48,111 bases of DNA from Caballeronia catudaia (lineage in GTDB: Bacteria > Pseudomonadota > Gammaproteobacteria > Burkholderiales > Burkholderiaceae): positions 1-48,111 of the forward strand of contig NZ_FCOF02000047.1 in the NCBI RefSeq assembly GCF_001544755.2, in the 5' to 3' direction. Below are positions 1 through 8,200 of this stretch, piece after piece. The notes under the pieces are model-generated. The model made no database searches. It worked only from the letters and a program-made list of their open reading frames with translations, and was not told where the DNA came from. The position numbers and the translations under genes are program-made. Positions within the stretch are counted from its first letter, which is position 1; each line of letters begins with the position of its first letter.

Positions 1-5
1 TCATT

Positions 6-44
6 TCATTCCAGGCGGCTGCGGAAGAAATCCGGTGTGCTCAT
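6..44 (-). other. 12-codon open frame overlapping the amidase stop
   Basis: A tiny frame, MSTPDFFRSRLE then stop, starts in an ATGA overlap with the amidase stop codon. Its residues remind me of the N-terminus of some IS5-group transposases, which would make it a broken start, but 12 residues cannot prove homology. It may equally be chance. If an immunity gene for the amidase exists it should lie just beyond the left edge. Confidence 0.2.
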
Positions 45-805
45 CGGCGCTTCTCACTCCCAGAAGATAGGCCAATTTCATATTGAAACTGGGAGTTTCG
101 CAACCCTTTATCTGCACCTATTCGCACGCGGTGCTTGGCTTCGCGCGATTCTGCAAGACCGACTAAGTAGGTGATATTAAAAAATTCCTTCAAGGTTTCA
201 CAGAGGATTTCTACCGCTCTTATTTGAGGCGGAGTTGGCTTGTCGTGACGCGTGACAACTTGATCAGTTGCAATGTCCTTCAGATTTTTTACTTTATCGA
301 CGAAGGACAGCCCTTTATATTCTTGCTCGTATGCCTCGCCCGCCTGAACGAAATCCGACAAGAAAACGACCCCGATTTTCCCCGTGTTGCCTTTATCTAT
401 GTGCTCGCCGATAAATCTGATATCACGAGCCTCATAAATCTCACCTTGGCATGAAACAGCATAGTGGTATCCCGCATCATCAAATGGCGGGCTTCTACCC
501 ATATCCTCTGCTTGCAGGCGCTGCATTTCATCAATGGAAGGCGCGCCACAGGAATAACTGCGACCGGCGTGGTGCAGGACGATATCACTGTAATCCCACT
601 GACTTTCCCGCAAGGTTCCTCTCGGCGGCTTTGCATGCCAATCCGATCGTTCAATCAGCTTGTAGCCCTCTCTTGACAGAGCATTAATAATCGCCTTCCG
701 AATCGCGGCACGATTATTCACAGAGATGGTTATCGCATCATCCTTACGACTTCCCACCGCCGAACAACTCGACGTCCAATGTTCGATCTTGTAATCCATG
801 TCCAT
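41..805 (-). CDS. PGRP/Amidase_2-fold N-acetylmuramoyl-L-alanine amidase, probable T6SS effector (possibly damaged)
   Basis: The 254-residue product has the PGRP/T7-lysozyme-like amidase fold, which cleaves the bond between MurNAc and the stem peptide. Visible landmarks are ERSDWHAKP near residue 52, the zinc-ligand motif VLHHAG at 76-81, YHYAVSCQGEIYEAR at 113-127 and the FLSDF strand at 148-152. No signal peptide is seen, which suits a T6SS cargo. It follows the PAAR gene by four bases, the usual linkage of an effector to its tip protein. The late LVGH-type zinc ligand reads LVGL (214-217), and no C-terminal Cys-Pro-Gly motif is present in frame. An alternative frame just there reads AKPSTACE, suggesting compensating frameshifts. 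The DNA is more AT-rich than the T6SS core genes, suggesting acquisition by transfer. The fold call is firm; activity is doubtful. Confidence 0.75.
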   Translation of the reverse strand: MDMDYKIEHWTSSCSAVGSRKDDAITISVNNRAAIRKAIINALSREGYKLIERSDWHAKPPRGTLRESQWDYSDIVLHHAGRSYSCGAPSIDEMQRLQAEDMGRSPPFDDAGYHYAVSCQGEIYEARDIRFIGEHIDKGNTGKIGVVFLSDFVQAGEAYEQEYKGLSFVDKVKNLKDIATDQVVTRHDKPTPPQIRAVEILCETLKEFFNITYLVGLAESREAKHRVRIGADKGLRNSQFQYEIGLSSGSEKRR

Positions 806-809
806 ATGC

Positions 810-1409
810 TTAGGCTGCTCTTCCGGGATTAAGTTGGCGTTTGGGTGTTGAGAAAGTGACGTGCATATCGACGGTGCTCACCTTATCTGTTTCGATTTTT
901 GCATTGCCGTTGGCGTCCGTTTTACCGGTTTGTTCGACACTCACTACGCGCGCAACATAATCTTGATTCCGCAGCGGCTCCCCAGTCACGCTGTCCTGCA
1001 CATAGAACCAACTCGTATGCTTGCCCTCACTGCCCGCCTGTTTGGCAGGCTCTGTGGTTGCCGCCGAGTTGCCCGAATTGGCTGCACTTCGGGACTTGAT
1101 GACTCCAAGGCTCTCGGCCATGTCGTCGTACCAAGCTTCTCCAGCAAGCGTGGCGAAGATGCGCGGATGCTCTGAGCAACCGCACACGACTACGTCGTCA
1201 TGCGCTGCAATCTCGCTAATGAAGAAATTCATACGACGCGGCCCGCCATCCTTGGCGATGTATCCGATCGTTTTACAGACGGGGCAGTAAGCCGCACCGC
1301 CTATAAGCGCGGCCTGATGCCCGTGAACGAGAAATTGCGGTCCTTCGTAAGAGCAAACCTCTCCGTCGTTATCGAGCTTGTCTCCGACGACGGCAATTCG
1401 ACGCATCAT
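810..1409 (-). CDS. PAAR-like T6SS tip protein with transthyretin-like C-terminal extension
   Basis: This 199-residue protein has an N-terminal PAAR-like region (about residues 1-88) with small glycine-rich turns and Cys pairs (CPVC at 42-45, CGC at 76-78). A low-complexity linker spans about 108-130. A C-terminal beta domain (about 134-187) contains WFYVQDSVTGEPL and GKTDANGNAKIET, typical of transthyretin or carboxypeptidase-regulatory-like folds. PAAR proteins sharpen the VgrG spike, and C-terminal extensions of this type are thought to carry effectors. The start is supported by a GGAGG six bases upstream of the first of two ATGs. The amidase directly downstream is the obvious cargo. The pair is more AT-rich than tssABC and is separated from them by a repeat-bearing gap, which fits a swappable effector cassette. 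The VgrG partner is not in view. Confidence 0.7.
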   Translation of the reverse strand: MMRRIAVVGDKLDNDGEVCSYEGPQFLVHGHQAALIGGAAYCPVCKTIGYIAKDGGPRRMNFFISEIAAHDDVVVCGCSEHPRIFATLAGEAWYDDMAESLGVIKSRSAANSGNSAATTEPAKQAGSEGKHTSWFYVQDSVTGEPLRNQDYVARVVSVEQTGKTDANGNAKIETDKVSTVDMHVTFSTPKRQLNPGRAA

Positions 1410-1703
1410 AGGCGGCCTCCGCCATCTGATTCGTTATGCTTGATTTTTGGCATCTATCTCGGCTCCTTCATGGGAATGCTCACCGGATCGGTGAGAGGTC
1501 AGCATACGAAGGGTGCGGAAACACGCAACCGAATACCAATAGACAGGCATCGAAATCGACAAATTTTCACGCTACCGTAGAATCCAATGTACGGGAGGTC
1601 TGTCATATCCTGCGAAGTCCAGCGCGTGGTTGTGCTAGGGCAGGATTTGCAGCCTGTAGACGTATTAACCCGCACGCTCGCGCAATGCGAGCGAAGCGTT
1701 AGA

Positions 1704-1791
1704 CCCGTAAAGGGCCGATCGCAAGGAATGCGACGAAGCCAATACGTCGGTATTCGCGAGGAGCACGACGCCGCGAGCGGCCCTTTACGGG
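1704..1791. repeat. 14-bp perfect inverted repeat (stem-loop A)
   Basis: CCCGTAAAGGGCCG at 1704-1717 is the exact reverse complement of 1778-1791, around a 60-base spacer. It has no T-tract, so a terminator role is not indicated. It is immediately followed by stem-loop B. Confidence 0.75.
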
Positions 1792-1822
1792 GCAACCCTT
1801 GACTAAAAAATTCAATCTTGGG

Positions 1823-1923
1823 GAACGCCCGAAATCGGCCGTATTGTGGCGTCGCGCGTCGCTTGTTTGGAGCGGCCAAACGGCGCGCCGCGCCCCTTGC
1901 ACTAAAGCCGATTTCGGGCGTTC
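1823..1923. repeat. 17-bp perfect inverted repeat (stem-loop B)
   Basis: GAACGCCCGAAATCGGC at 1823-1839 is the exact reverse complement of 1907-1923, with a 67-base spacer. Together with stem-loop A, only 31 bases away, it forms a paired palindromic structure downstream of tssC. Confidence 0.8.
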
Positions 1924-2004
1924 GCATGCACGTTTTTATACGTGAACAGACCCTAACGCCCCGAACGTGAAGCATCGCGGGCATCGCCGTCGATAAAGGA
2001 ATGT

Positions 2005-3528
2005 TCAGGCCGCCTGCTTCGCCGACGGCAGCCGCGACACGAGCCGCAGCGACACCGTCAGCCCTTCGAGCTGATAGTGCGGACGCAGAAAGAATTGCGA
2101 CGTGTAGTAGCCCGGCGCGCCCGGCACTTCCTGCACCTTGACTTCGGCGGCGGCGAGCGGCTTCTGCGCCTTCGTGTGCTCGGACGAGTTGGCCGGATCG
2201 CCGTCGACATACTGGGTGATCCACTTGTTCAGCCAGATTTCCATGTCGGAGCGTTCCTTGAACGTGCCGATCTTGTCGCGCACGATGCACTTCAGATAAT
2301 GCGCGAAGCGGTTGCACGCGAACAGATACGGCAGGCGCGCGGCGAGCGCGGCGTTGGCGGTGGCGTCCGGGTCTTCGTACTCGAACGGCTTTTGCAGCGA
2401 CTGCGCGCCGATGAACGCCGCGAAATCCGAGTTCTTGCGATGAATCAGCGGCATGAAGCCGTTCTTCGCGAGCTCCGCTTCACGCCGGTCGGAAATGGCG
2501 ATCTCGGTGGGGCATTTCATGTCGACGCCGCCGTCGTCGGTCGGAAAGCTGTGCACCGGCAAGCCTTCGACCGCGCCGCCCGATTCCACGCCGCGAATCC
2601 GCGAGCACCAGCTATAGAGCTTGAACGAACGGTTGATGTTCACGGCCATCGCATACGCGGAGTTCGCCCACGTGTACCTGGTGTGATCGGCGGAGCCGGT
2701 GTCTTCCTCGAAGTCGAATTCATCGACGGGCTCGGTTTTCGCGCCGTACGGCACGCGCGCGAGAAAACGCGGCATCGCGAGTCCGACGTAGCGCGAATCT
2801 TCCGACGCGCGCAGCGAACGCCAGCTCGCATATTCTGGTGTCCCGAATATTTTGGTGAGATCGCGCGGATTCGCGAGTTCCTGCCACGAATCCATTTGCA
2901 ACAGGCTCGGATCGGCGGCCGCGATGAACGGCGCGTGCGCCGCGGCGGAAATCTTCGACATCTCGCCGAGCAGTTCGACATCCGGCGGCGTCTGATTGAA
3001 GTAGTAGTCGCCGACGAACGCGCCGAACGGTTCGCCGCCCAACTGGCCGTACTCGTGCTCGTAAATCTGCTTGAAGAGCGGGCTCTGGTCCCACGCGATG
3101 CCCTTGAACCGCTTCAACGTCTTGCCGAGATCCTTCTTCGAGATGTTCATCACGCGAATCTTGAGCATCTCGTCGGTTTCGGTGTTGTTGATGAGATAGT
3201 GCAGGCCCCGCCACGAGCCTTCGAGCTTCTGGAAGTCCGGATGATGCATGACTTCGTTGACCTGCTCGGTGAGCTTCGCGTCGATCTCGGCGATCATCGC
3301 CTGAATGGAGCGGATCGCGTCGCCGGAAATGATCTGGGTCTGCGAGAGCGCCTGCTGCGCAAGCGTCTGCACGGCCGTCTGCACGGCGGTGCGGGCTTCG
3401 TCGCTCTTCGGGCGGAACTCGCGATTCAGAAGCGCGGACAGCGCGTCGCCTTCGAGCGTCGCGCCTTGCATGGCGGAATGCGCGTCGGCTTGCGACTGGG
3501 GCGATGAGGATTGCGGAATATCGGACAT
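2005..3528 (-). CDS. tssC: T6SS contractile sheath large subunit TssC (VipB/ImpD)
   Basis: TssC assembles with TssB into the cytoplasmic contractile sheath that propels the Hcp tube. The 507-residue length is normal for the family. The core motif HPDFQKLEGSWRGLHYL and the conserved C-terminal region, including a PHYQLEGLTVSLRLVS strand near the end, are present. An ATG eight codons further upstream overlaps the tssB stop, but the chosen ATG has an AAGGAAACGACC leader that is a good ribosome site. It lies 20 bases after tssB in the same operon. The gene that normally follows, hcp, is absent. Confidence 0.95.
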   Translation of the reverse strand: MSDIPQSSSPQSQADAHSAMQGATLEGDALSALLNREFRPKSDEARTAVQTAVQTLAQQALSQTQIISGDAIRSIQAMIAEIDAKLTEQVNEVMHHPDFQKLEGSWRGLHYLINNTETDEMLKIRVMNISKKDLGKTLKRFKGIAWDQSPLFKQIYEHEYGQLGGEPFGAFVGDYYFNQTPPDVELLGEMSKISAAAHAPFIAAADPSLLQMDSWQELANPRDLTKIFGTPEYASWRSLRASEDSRYVGLAMPRFLARVPYGAKTEPVDEFDFEEDTGSADHTRYTWANSAYAMAVNINRSFKLYSWCSRIRGVESGGAVEGLPVHSFPTDDGGVDMKCPTEIAISDRREAELAKNGFMPLIHRKNSDFAAFIGAQSLQKPFEYEDPDATANAALAARLPYLFACNRFAHYLKCIVRDKIGTFKERSDMEIWLNKWITQYVDGDPANSSEHTKAQKPLAAAEVKVQEVPGAPGYYTSQFFLRPHYQLEGLTVSLRLVSRLPSAKQAA

Positions 3529-3548
3529 GGTCGTTTCCTTTTCGGCAC

Positions 3549-4076
3549 TCATTCGGCGGCGGCGGGCGCGGCGGCGCCGTCGGCGGCGGGCGGCGTGACC
3601 GTGGCGAGCGTCTTGAGCAGCGCGGGATCGTCGAGCACGCGCGCGATCAATTCTTCGGCGCCGTTCTTGCCGTCCATGAAGATGACGAGATTGGCGAGCT
3701 GCGTGCGCGCTTCGAGCAGTTTCGCGAGCGCATCGACCTTGCGCGCGACGGCCGCGGGCGAGAAATCGTCCATCGTCTCGAACGTGATATCGACGCTGAG
3801 ATTGCCGTCGCCCGTCAGCTTGTTGGGCACCTGAAACGCGACGCGCGGATGCATCGCCTTCATGCGGCTGTCGAAATTGTCGATGTCGATTTCCTGGAAC
3901 TTGCGCTGATCGACGGGCGGCAGCGCTTCGGCGGGCTTGCCGGAGAGATCGGCCATGACGCCCATCACGAACGGAAGCTGAATTTTCTTTTCGCTGCCGT
4001 AGGTTTCGACGTCGTATTCGATCTGCACGCGCGGCGCGCGATTGCGGCCGATGAATTTCTGACTGCTGGTTGCCAT
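3549..4076 (-). CDS. tssB: T6SS contractile sheath small subunit TssB (VipA/ImpC)
   Basis: This 175-residue protein is the small sheath subunit that interlocks with TssC. Family marks are RAPRVQIEYDVE near the N-terminus, LPFVMGVMADLSG, and the FQEIDIDNFD segment. The C-terminal tail is alanine- and proline-rich, as often seen. Length and motif order match the family. It lies 90 bases downstream of tssA and 20 bases upstream of tssC in one minus-strand operon. Nothing unusual was noted. Confidence 0.96.
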   Translation of the reverse strand: MATSSQKFIGRNRAPRVQIEYDVETYGSEKKIQLPFVMGVMADLSGKPAEALPPVDQRKFQEIDIDNFDSRMKAMHPRVAFQVPNKLTGDGNLSVDITFETMDDFSPAAVARKVDALAKLLEARTQLANLVIFMDGKNGAEELIARVLDDPALLKTLATVTPPAADGAAAPAAAE

Positions 4077-4166
4077 GACGTCTCCTTCGCGTGAGCGTGA
4101 GCCACGCTTTGAAGACGATTCAGCCGCGCGTGGATTTAAAGGGCAGCGCTGCGTTGCGTCTGGAAT

Positions 4167-5213
4167 TCACTCCGGCCGCGTGCCCGCGATCAGATGAATC
4201 TGCGCGAGGCTGTCGGGCGCGAGATCCTGCATCACCGCAAGAAAATCCTTGCCCATCAGCCCGCGCGCGCGGCGGATCAGGAGCGGCGCGGGATTCGTCG
4301 GCTCGGTCCGCTCGAGAAACGCGCACACGGCATCGAGCGCGGCGAGCGCATCTTCGCGCGTCGCGATCTCGCCGGGACGCGCAATCGCGCGATGTGGCGG
4401 CGGCGCATCGGCCGGTTTCGCGGCTTCGGCCGTTTGCTCGCCCGACGCCGGCGCAAGCGCGCGAAACTGCGCGGCGACATAGCGCGCGGTCATCGTCAGC
4501 GCGGTCATCGAGGGCGCGCGCTGTTCACCGAGCTTGTCCGTCACGCAAGCCGCGAGCGCCTGGACGGCGCTCTGCAAGTCGATGCCATCGGCGAGAAGGC
4601 CAGGCTCTTGCGCGATGGCGTCCGCGAGCATGCCTTCGACGCGCGGCAACGTCGCGGCCGCCGCGCCCTCCTGCGCCGCGAGCCGGCCTTGCGCGACGAG
4701 CATGTCGCGCACCGTCAGCCGCTCGCCATGCACGCGGCACACTTCGCATTCGCGCAGATCGTGCAGCAGCGTTTCCGCTTCGGCGAACGGCGTGTAGGCG
4801 TCGGCGAGCGGCGCCAGCGCGTTGATGCGCAACGCGGCGTCGCTGCCGTCGCTGCCTTCGTTATCGTTATCGTTATCGTCGGGATCGGCCAGCGGATAGA
4901 GGCCATCCCAATATCGTTCGACGAGCCCCGTCAGCAAGCGCACGCCCGCGAGAAATCCCGCCAGTCCGTGCACATGCGCCGCCGCGCGCGTCCACGCGAT
5001 CGCGATGCGCACGTCCTTCGAACGCGCGAGCAGCGCCTGCCCCTGCTCCAGCACGTCGCTCCACGGCGGCGGCTCGGCGGGCGTGTCGAACTGGCGCTGC
5101 GGCATGCCGCGCGCGAGCGCCTCGAATTCGAGATACGCGCCGTCGTATTCCAGATCGATGCCCGCGGGCGGCATCGCTTCGGTCGGCGCAAGCAGCGGTT
5201 CGACGTCGATCAT
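4167..5213 (-). CDS. tssA: T6SS baseplate/sheath-cap protein TssA (ImpA-like)
   Basis: TssA guides sheath polymerisation and contacts the baseplate and membrane complex. The 348-residue product has an ImpA N-terminal domain with GIDLEYDGAYLEFE near residue 18, and a C-terminal helical region ending in DLAPDSLAQIHLIAG. The ATG gives MIDVEPL; an SD-like GGAG lies between the tpsA stop codon and this ATG, only 11 bases apart, implying translational coupling to the exoprotein gene. An acidic run DPDDNDNDNEGSDGSD is encoded partly by a tandem hexanucleotide, probably a flexible linker that varies in length between strains. The assignment is firm. Confidence 0.93.
   Translation of the reverse strand: MIDVEPLLAPTEAMPPAGIDLEYDGAYLEFEALARGMPQRQFDTPAEPPPWSDVLEQGQALLARSKDVRIAIAWTRAAAHVHGLAGFLAGVRLLTGLVERYWDGLYPLADPDDNDNDNEGSDGSDAALRINALAPLADAYTPFAEAETLLHDLRECEVCRVHGERLTVRDMLVAQGRLAAQEGAAAATLPRVEGMLADAIAQEPGLLADGIDLQSAVQALAACVTDKLGEQRAPSMTALTMTARYVAAQFRALAPASGEQTAEAAKPADAPPPHRAIARPGEIATREDALAALDAVCAFLERTEPTNPAPLLIRRARGLMGKDFLAVMQDLAPDSLAQIHLIAGTRPE
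4858..4878. repeat. Short tandem repeat (CGTTAT) inside tssA
   Basis: The hexanucleotide CGTTAT is repeated about three times and encodes the DNDNDN part of an acidic linker. As it is a multiple of three, copy-number change would alter linker length without shifting the frame. Confidence 0.75.
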
Positions 5214-5224
5214 CGCGGCTCCGC

Positions 5225-8200
5225 TCAGAATTCGCCGCAGCCGTGCTGCCCGTTCACGACGAGGCAGTTGTTCAGATTCGGCCGCGAGCGCACGCGCTTC
5301 CATTCCGCCGCGAGCGTGTCGGCTTCGCCTTCGGACTGCTGCAGCGCGAGTATCGGCTCGTTCGTGCCGACGCAAATGTTCACCGCGCCGGTATTGCTCT
5401 CGTAGACGAAAGTCTGCTCCTGCGCCGTGAACAGCGGCTGCAAGCCCGTTCGATTGAAGACCGCGCCCTGAAGCTCGAGCGGCGTGACCGTCAGCGTCCC
5501 CGGCACGACGACGATGTTGTAGCCGACCTGCGACGAGAACGTGCCGTCGATCGAATACGCGCCCGCCAGCGATGTCGCCGTCGCGGACGAACCGGGCGGA
5601 CGCGTGACGAGGATCGCCGAGCCCGCCTGGTCGCCGCCGAGCAGCCCGCCGATATCGAAGCCGAACGGCGCGTTCGGCGAACCTTCGCCGCGCGTCTGAT
5701 CGCCGATGGTGATCGTCGCCGTCGGCCGCTCCGCGTAGATGAAGTGATTGCCGTCCGCCGGCACGACGTTCTGCGACGGCTGCCCGTTCCAGCCACACAC
5801 GCCGCCATAGAGACAGCCGTAGAAGTTCGGCAGCGCGCCGCCCGGATCGATGCCGTTGCGGTTCTCGCGGCCGTCGCGCGCCAAGGCCCATACGCGCCAC
5901 GCGTTGCCCGCGGCGAGCGTGCCGCCCGATTCGTTATCGAAAACGGCGTTCTGCATCACGAGGTCGATGCTGCCGCCCGCGCTCAAGTGCGCCGGCGCTC
6001 CCGGCGTGCCGAGCGCGATCGCGCCGTTCTGTGAAATCGCGGTCAGATTGCCGGTCACGAACGGCCGCGTGCCGCCGAGGGTCGTGAGCGCGCCCGTCGC
6101 CCCGTCGAGGCCGTTCGCGCTCGCCGTGTCGATCGTGAAGCCGCCCGGCGTCGAAAATTTCACGTCGCGCGCACCGGAAAGCGCGAGCGTTTTGACGTCG
6201 TTGCCCGCGTCGGCGAGATCGAAATCGCCGCCGCCCGTGAGCAAGAGCGTTTGCGCCTGAACGCCGCCCGGATCGGTCACGGACCCCGCCGACGCCAGCG
6301 CGAGCGTCTTGGCGGGCAACGCGAGCCCCGACGGCAGATCGATGCCCGCGCTGCCCGCGCCGGTGCTCTGGAGCGTGAGGCTCGTCGCGACGGCGGGCCG
6401 CGCGGCGCAACCGGCGCCACCCGCGCACGGTCCTTCGACGACGATGCGCCCGGATTGCGTCGACGAACCGAGCACGAGCGTCTGAATGCCGGTCGAGAAG
6501 GTTCGATACGTGGCGGCGTCGATGGACAGGCCGTGCGTCGCGGCTGCGCCAAACAGCGTGATCGGCACGGCGTTGGCCTGCGCGACGCCGAACGTCGCCG
6601 GATCGACGGTCGCCGGCGACACGAACACCGAGCCGCCGGGCGTCGAAATCGATCCCGGCCCGCTGCGTCCGACGAGACTCGTGGCCGTTGCGTCGTTCGA
6701 CGCGCGCAGCGTGATCCTGCCTTGCGAGCCGGTCGTGATCGAAAACGGTCCGGTCACACGTCCCGCATTGACCGGCAGCGGCACCGCGCCATACGCGATG
6801 CCCGCGTCGGCCGTGGTGGTCGAACCTGCGATCGATACCGCGCCGCCTGGCGCGCTCGCGTCGATCGAGCCGTGCAGCAGCGCCACGCCGAAAGCAGGCG
6901 AGGACGGCTCTGCGCCTGCACCAGCGCCCACGTTCGCGCCGCGAATGTCGATGGCGCCGCCCGCGCTCGTGATCGTCGATCCATCGAGTAGCGCGACGCC
7001 TGCCGAGCCCGCCCCGCTGCCCGTGCCATACACGTCGATGCCGCCCGCGCCGTTCGCCAGCCGCGACGCGTTGCGCAGCACGACGCCATCGCCGGGATTG
7101 ACCGCCGGGTTCAGGCTTTGCCCCATCAGTTCGATGCGCCCGCTGCCGCTCGCAATCGACGCGCCGTCCAGCTCGACGCCGAACGGTGCGATTGCGAGCG
7201 GTCCGGCTCCGTCCCCGTTGCCGGGAATCGGCGGCTGCGCGACGCCGTGGATCGTCACGACGCCGCCCGTGGCGGCGGGCGCACCGGCCGGCGCGCCGAT
7301 GCGCGTGTCGATGTCGGCGAGGCGCAGCGTCACCGACGCGCCGTCGAAGCCCGTCGCGCCGCCGCCCTGCGTGCCGAGCGTCACGTTGCCGCCGTTGGTC
7401 TGGATCGCGATGCGCGACCCGCCCGCACCGCCCACGATCACCTGCTTCACCGCGTCCGCGACGATATTCAGCGGCGCCGATACCGACGCGATGCCGTAGC
7501 CGATCGACACTGTATCGGCGGCGCGCATCGTGAGCGTGGTCCCGCGCGTGGCGACGCTTTGCATCGGCATGGCGGTCGTGATCGTGCCGGCGCCCGCGTT
7601 GCCGTTCGCGCTCGACGTCAGCGTGAGATCGCCCGTCAGCGTCGACGCCCCGCCTACGGTCGTAACCGGCGCGAGCGCGTTGCCGCGCGCGTTGAATACG
7701 TTGCCGGCGAGCGGTGCGACGACGAGCCGCCCGAGACCTGTCACGGACGTGTCGCCGGTGCCGGCGAACGAGACCTGTCCGATCGCGTTCGCCGGGCTCG
7801 TCAGCGCGAAGCGGCCCGGTCCGGCGAGCAGCAACTGGTTCGTCTGGATGCCGGCCGCGCCTTCGCTGATCGTGCCCGCGGAATCGAGCGTCAGCCGGTT
7901 CATGCCCGAAGCGCCCGACAACGCGATGCCCTGGCTGCCCGCGCCTGCGTTCGCAATCGACAGTTCGCCGCTGATGCCTGGCAGCACGCTCGCGCATCCC
8001 GCAGCGGCGCAAACGGCGCCGAGCGCGATGCGCCCCGTGTGGCTCGCCGAGCCGATGTACGTATTGGCGACGCCCGCGGCGAAGCGCCCGCCGAACGCGG
8101 CATCGAGGGTATATCCCGGCCCCGACACGCCGGGAACGCCGATGTTGATCGGCGCGGCGTCGGCGGCGGCGACGGCGAACGACGCACCCGGCGTCACCAC

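Larger units (their letters stand above)
1410..2004. other. Gene-free stretch between the effector module and tssC
   Basis: No convincing gene is found in 595 bases. The stretch contains two tandem perfect inverted repeats (listed separately), a short AT-rich patch near 1801-1820 and mixed base composition. In most T6SS loci hcp follows tssC; here it does not. The region therefore looks like a rearrangement or insertion junction. Confidence 0.6.

Noticed and set aside
1499..1605. A short minus-strand frame ending YIGFYGSVKICRF upstream of the PAAR gene
   Set aside because: No ribosome site or recognised family. It could be the end of a lost gene but cannot be supported.
2077..3507. A 476-codon open frame antisense to tssC
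   Set aside because: It is Arg-rich shadow coding without any recognisable motif, opposite a well-defined family member.
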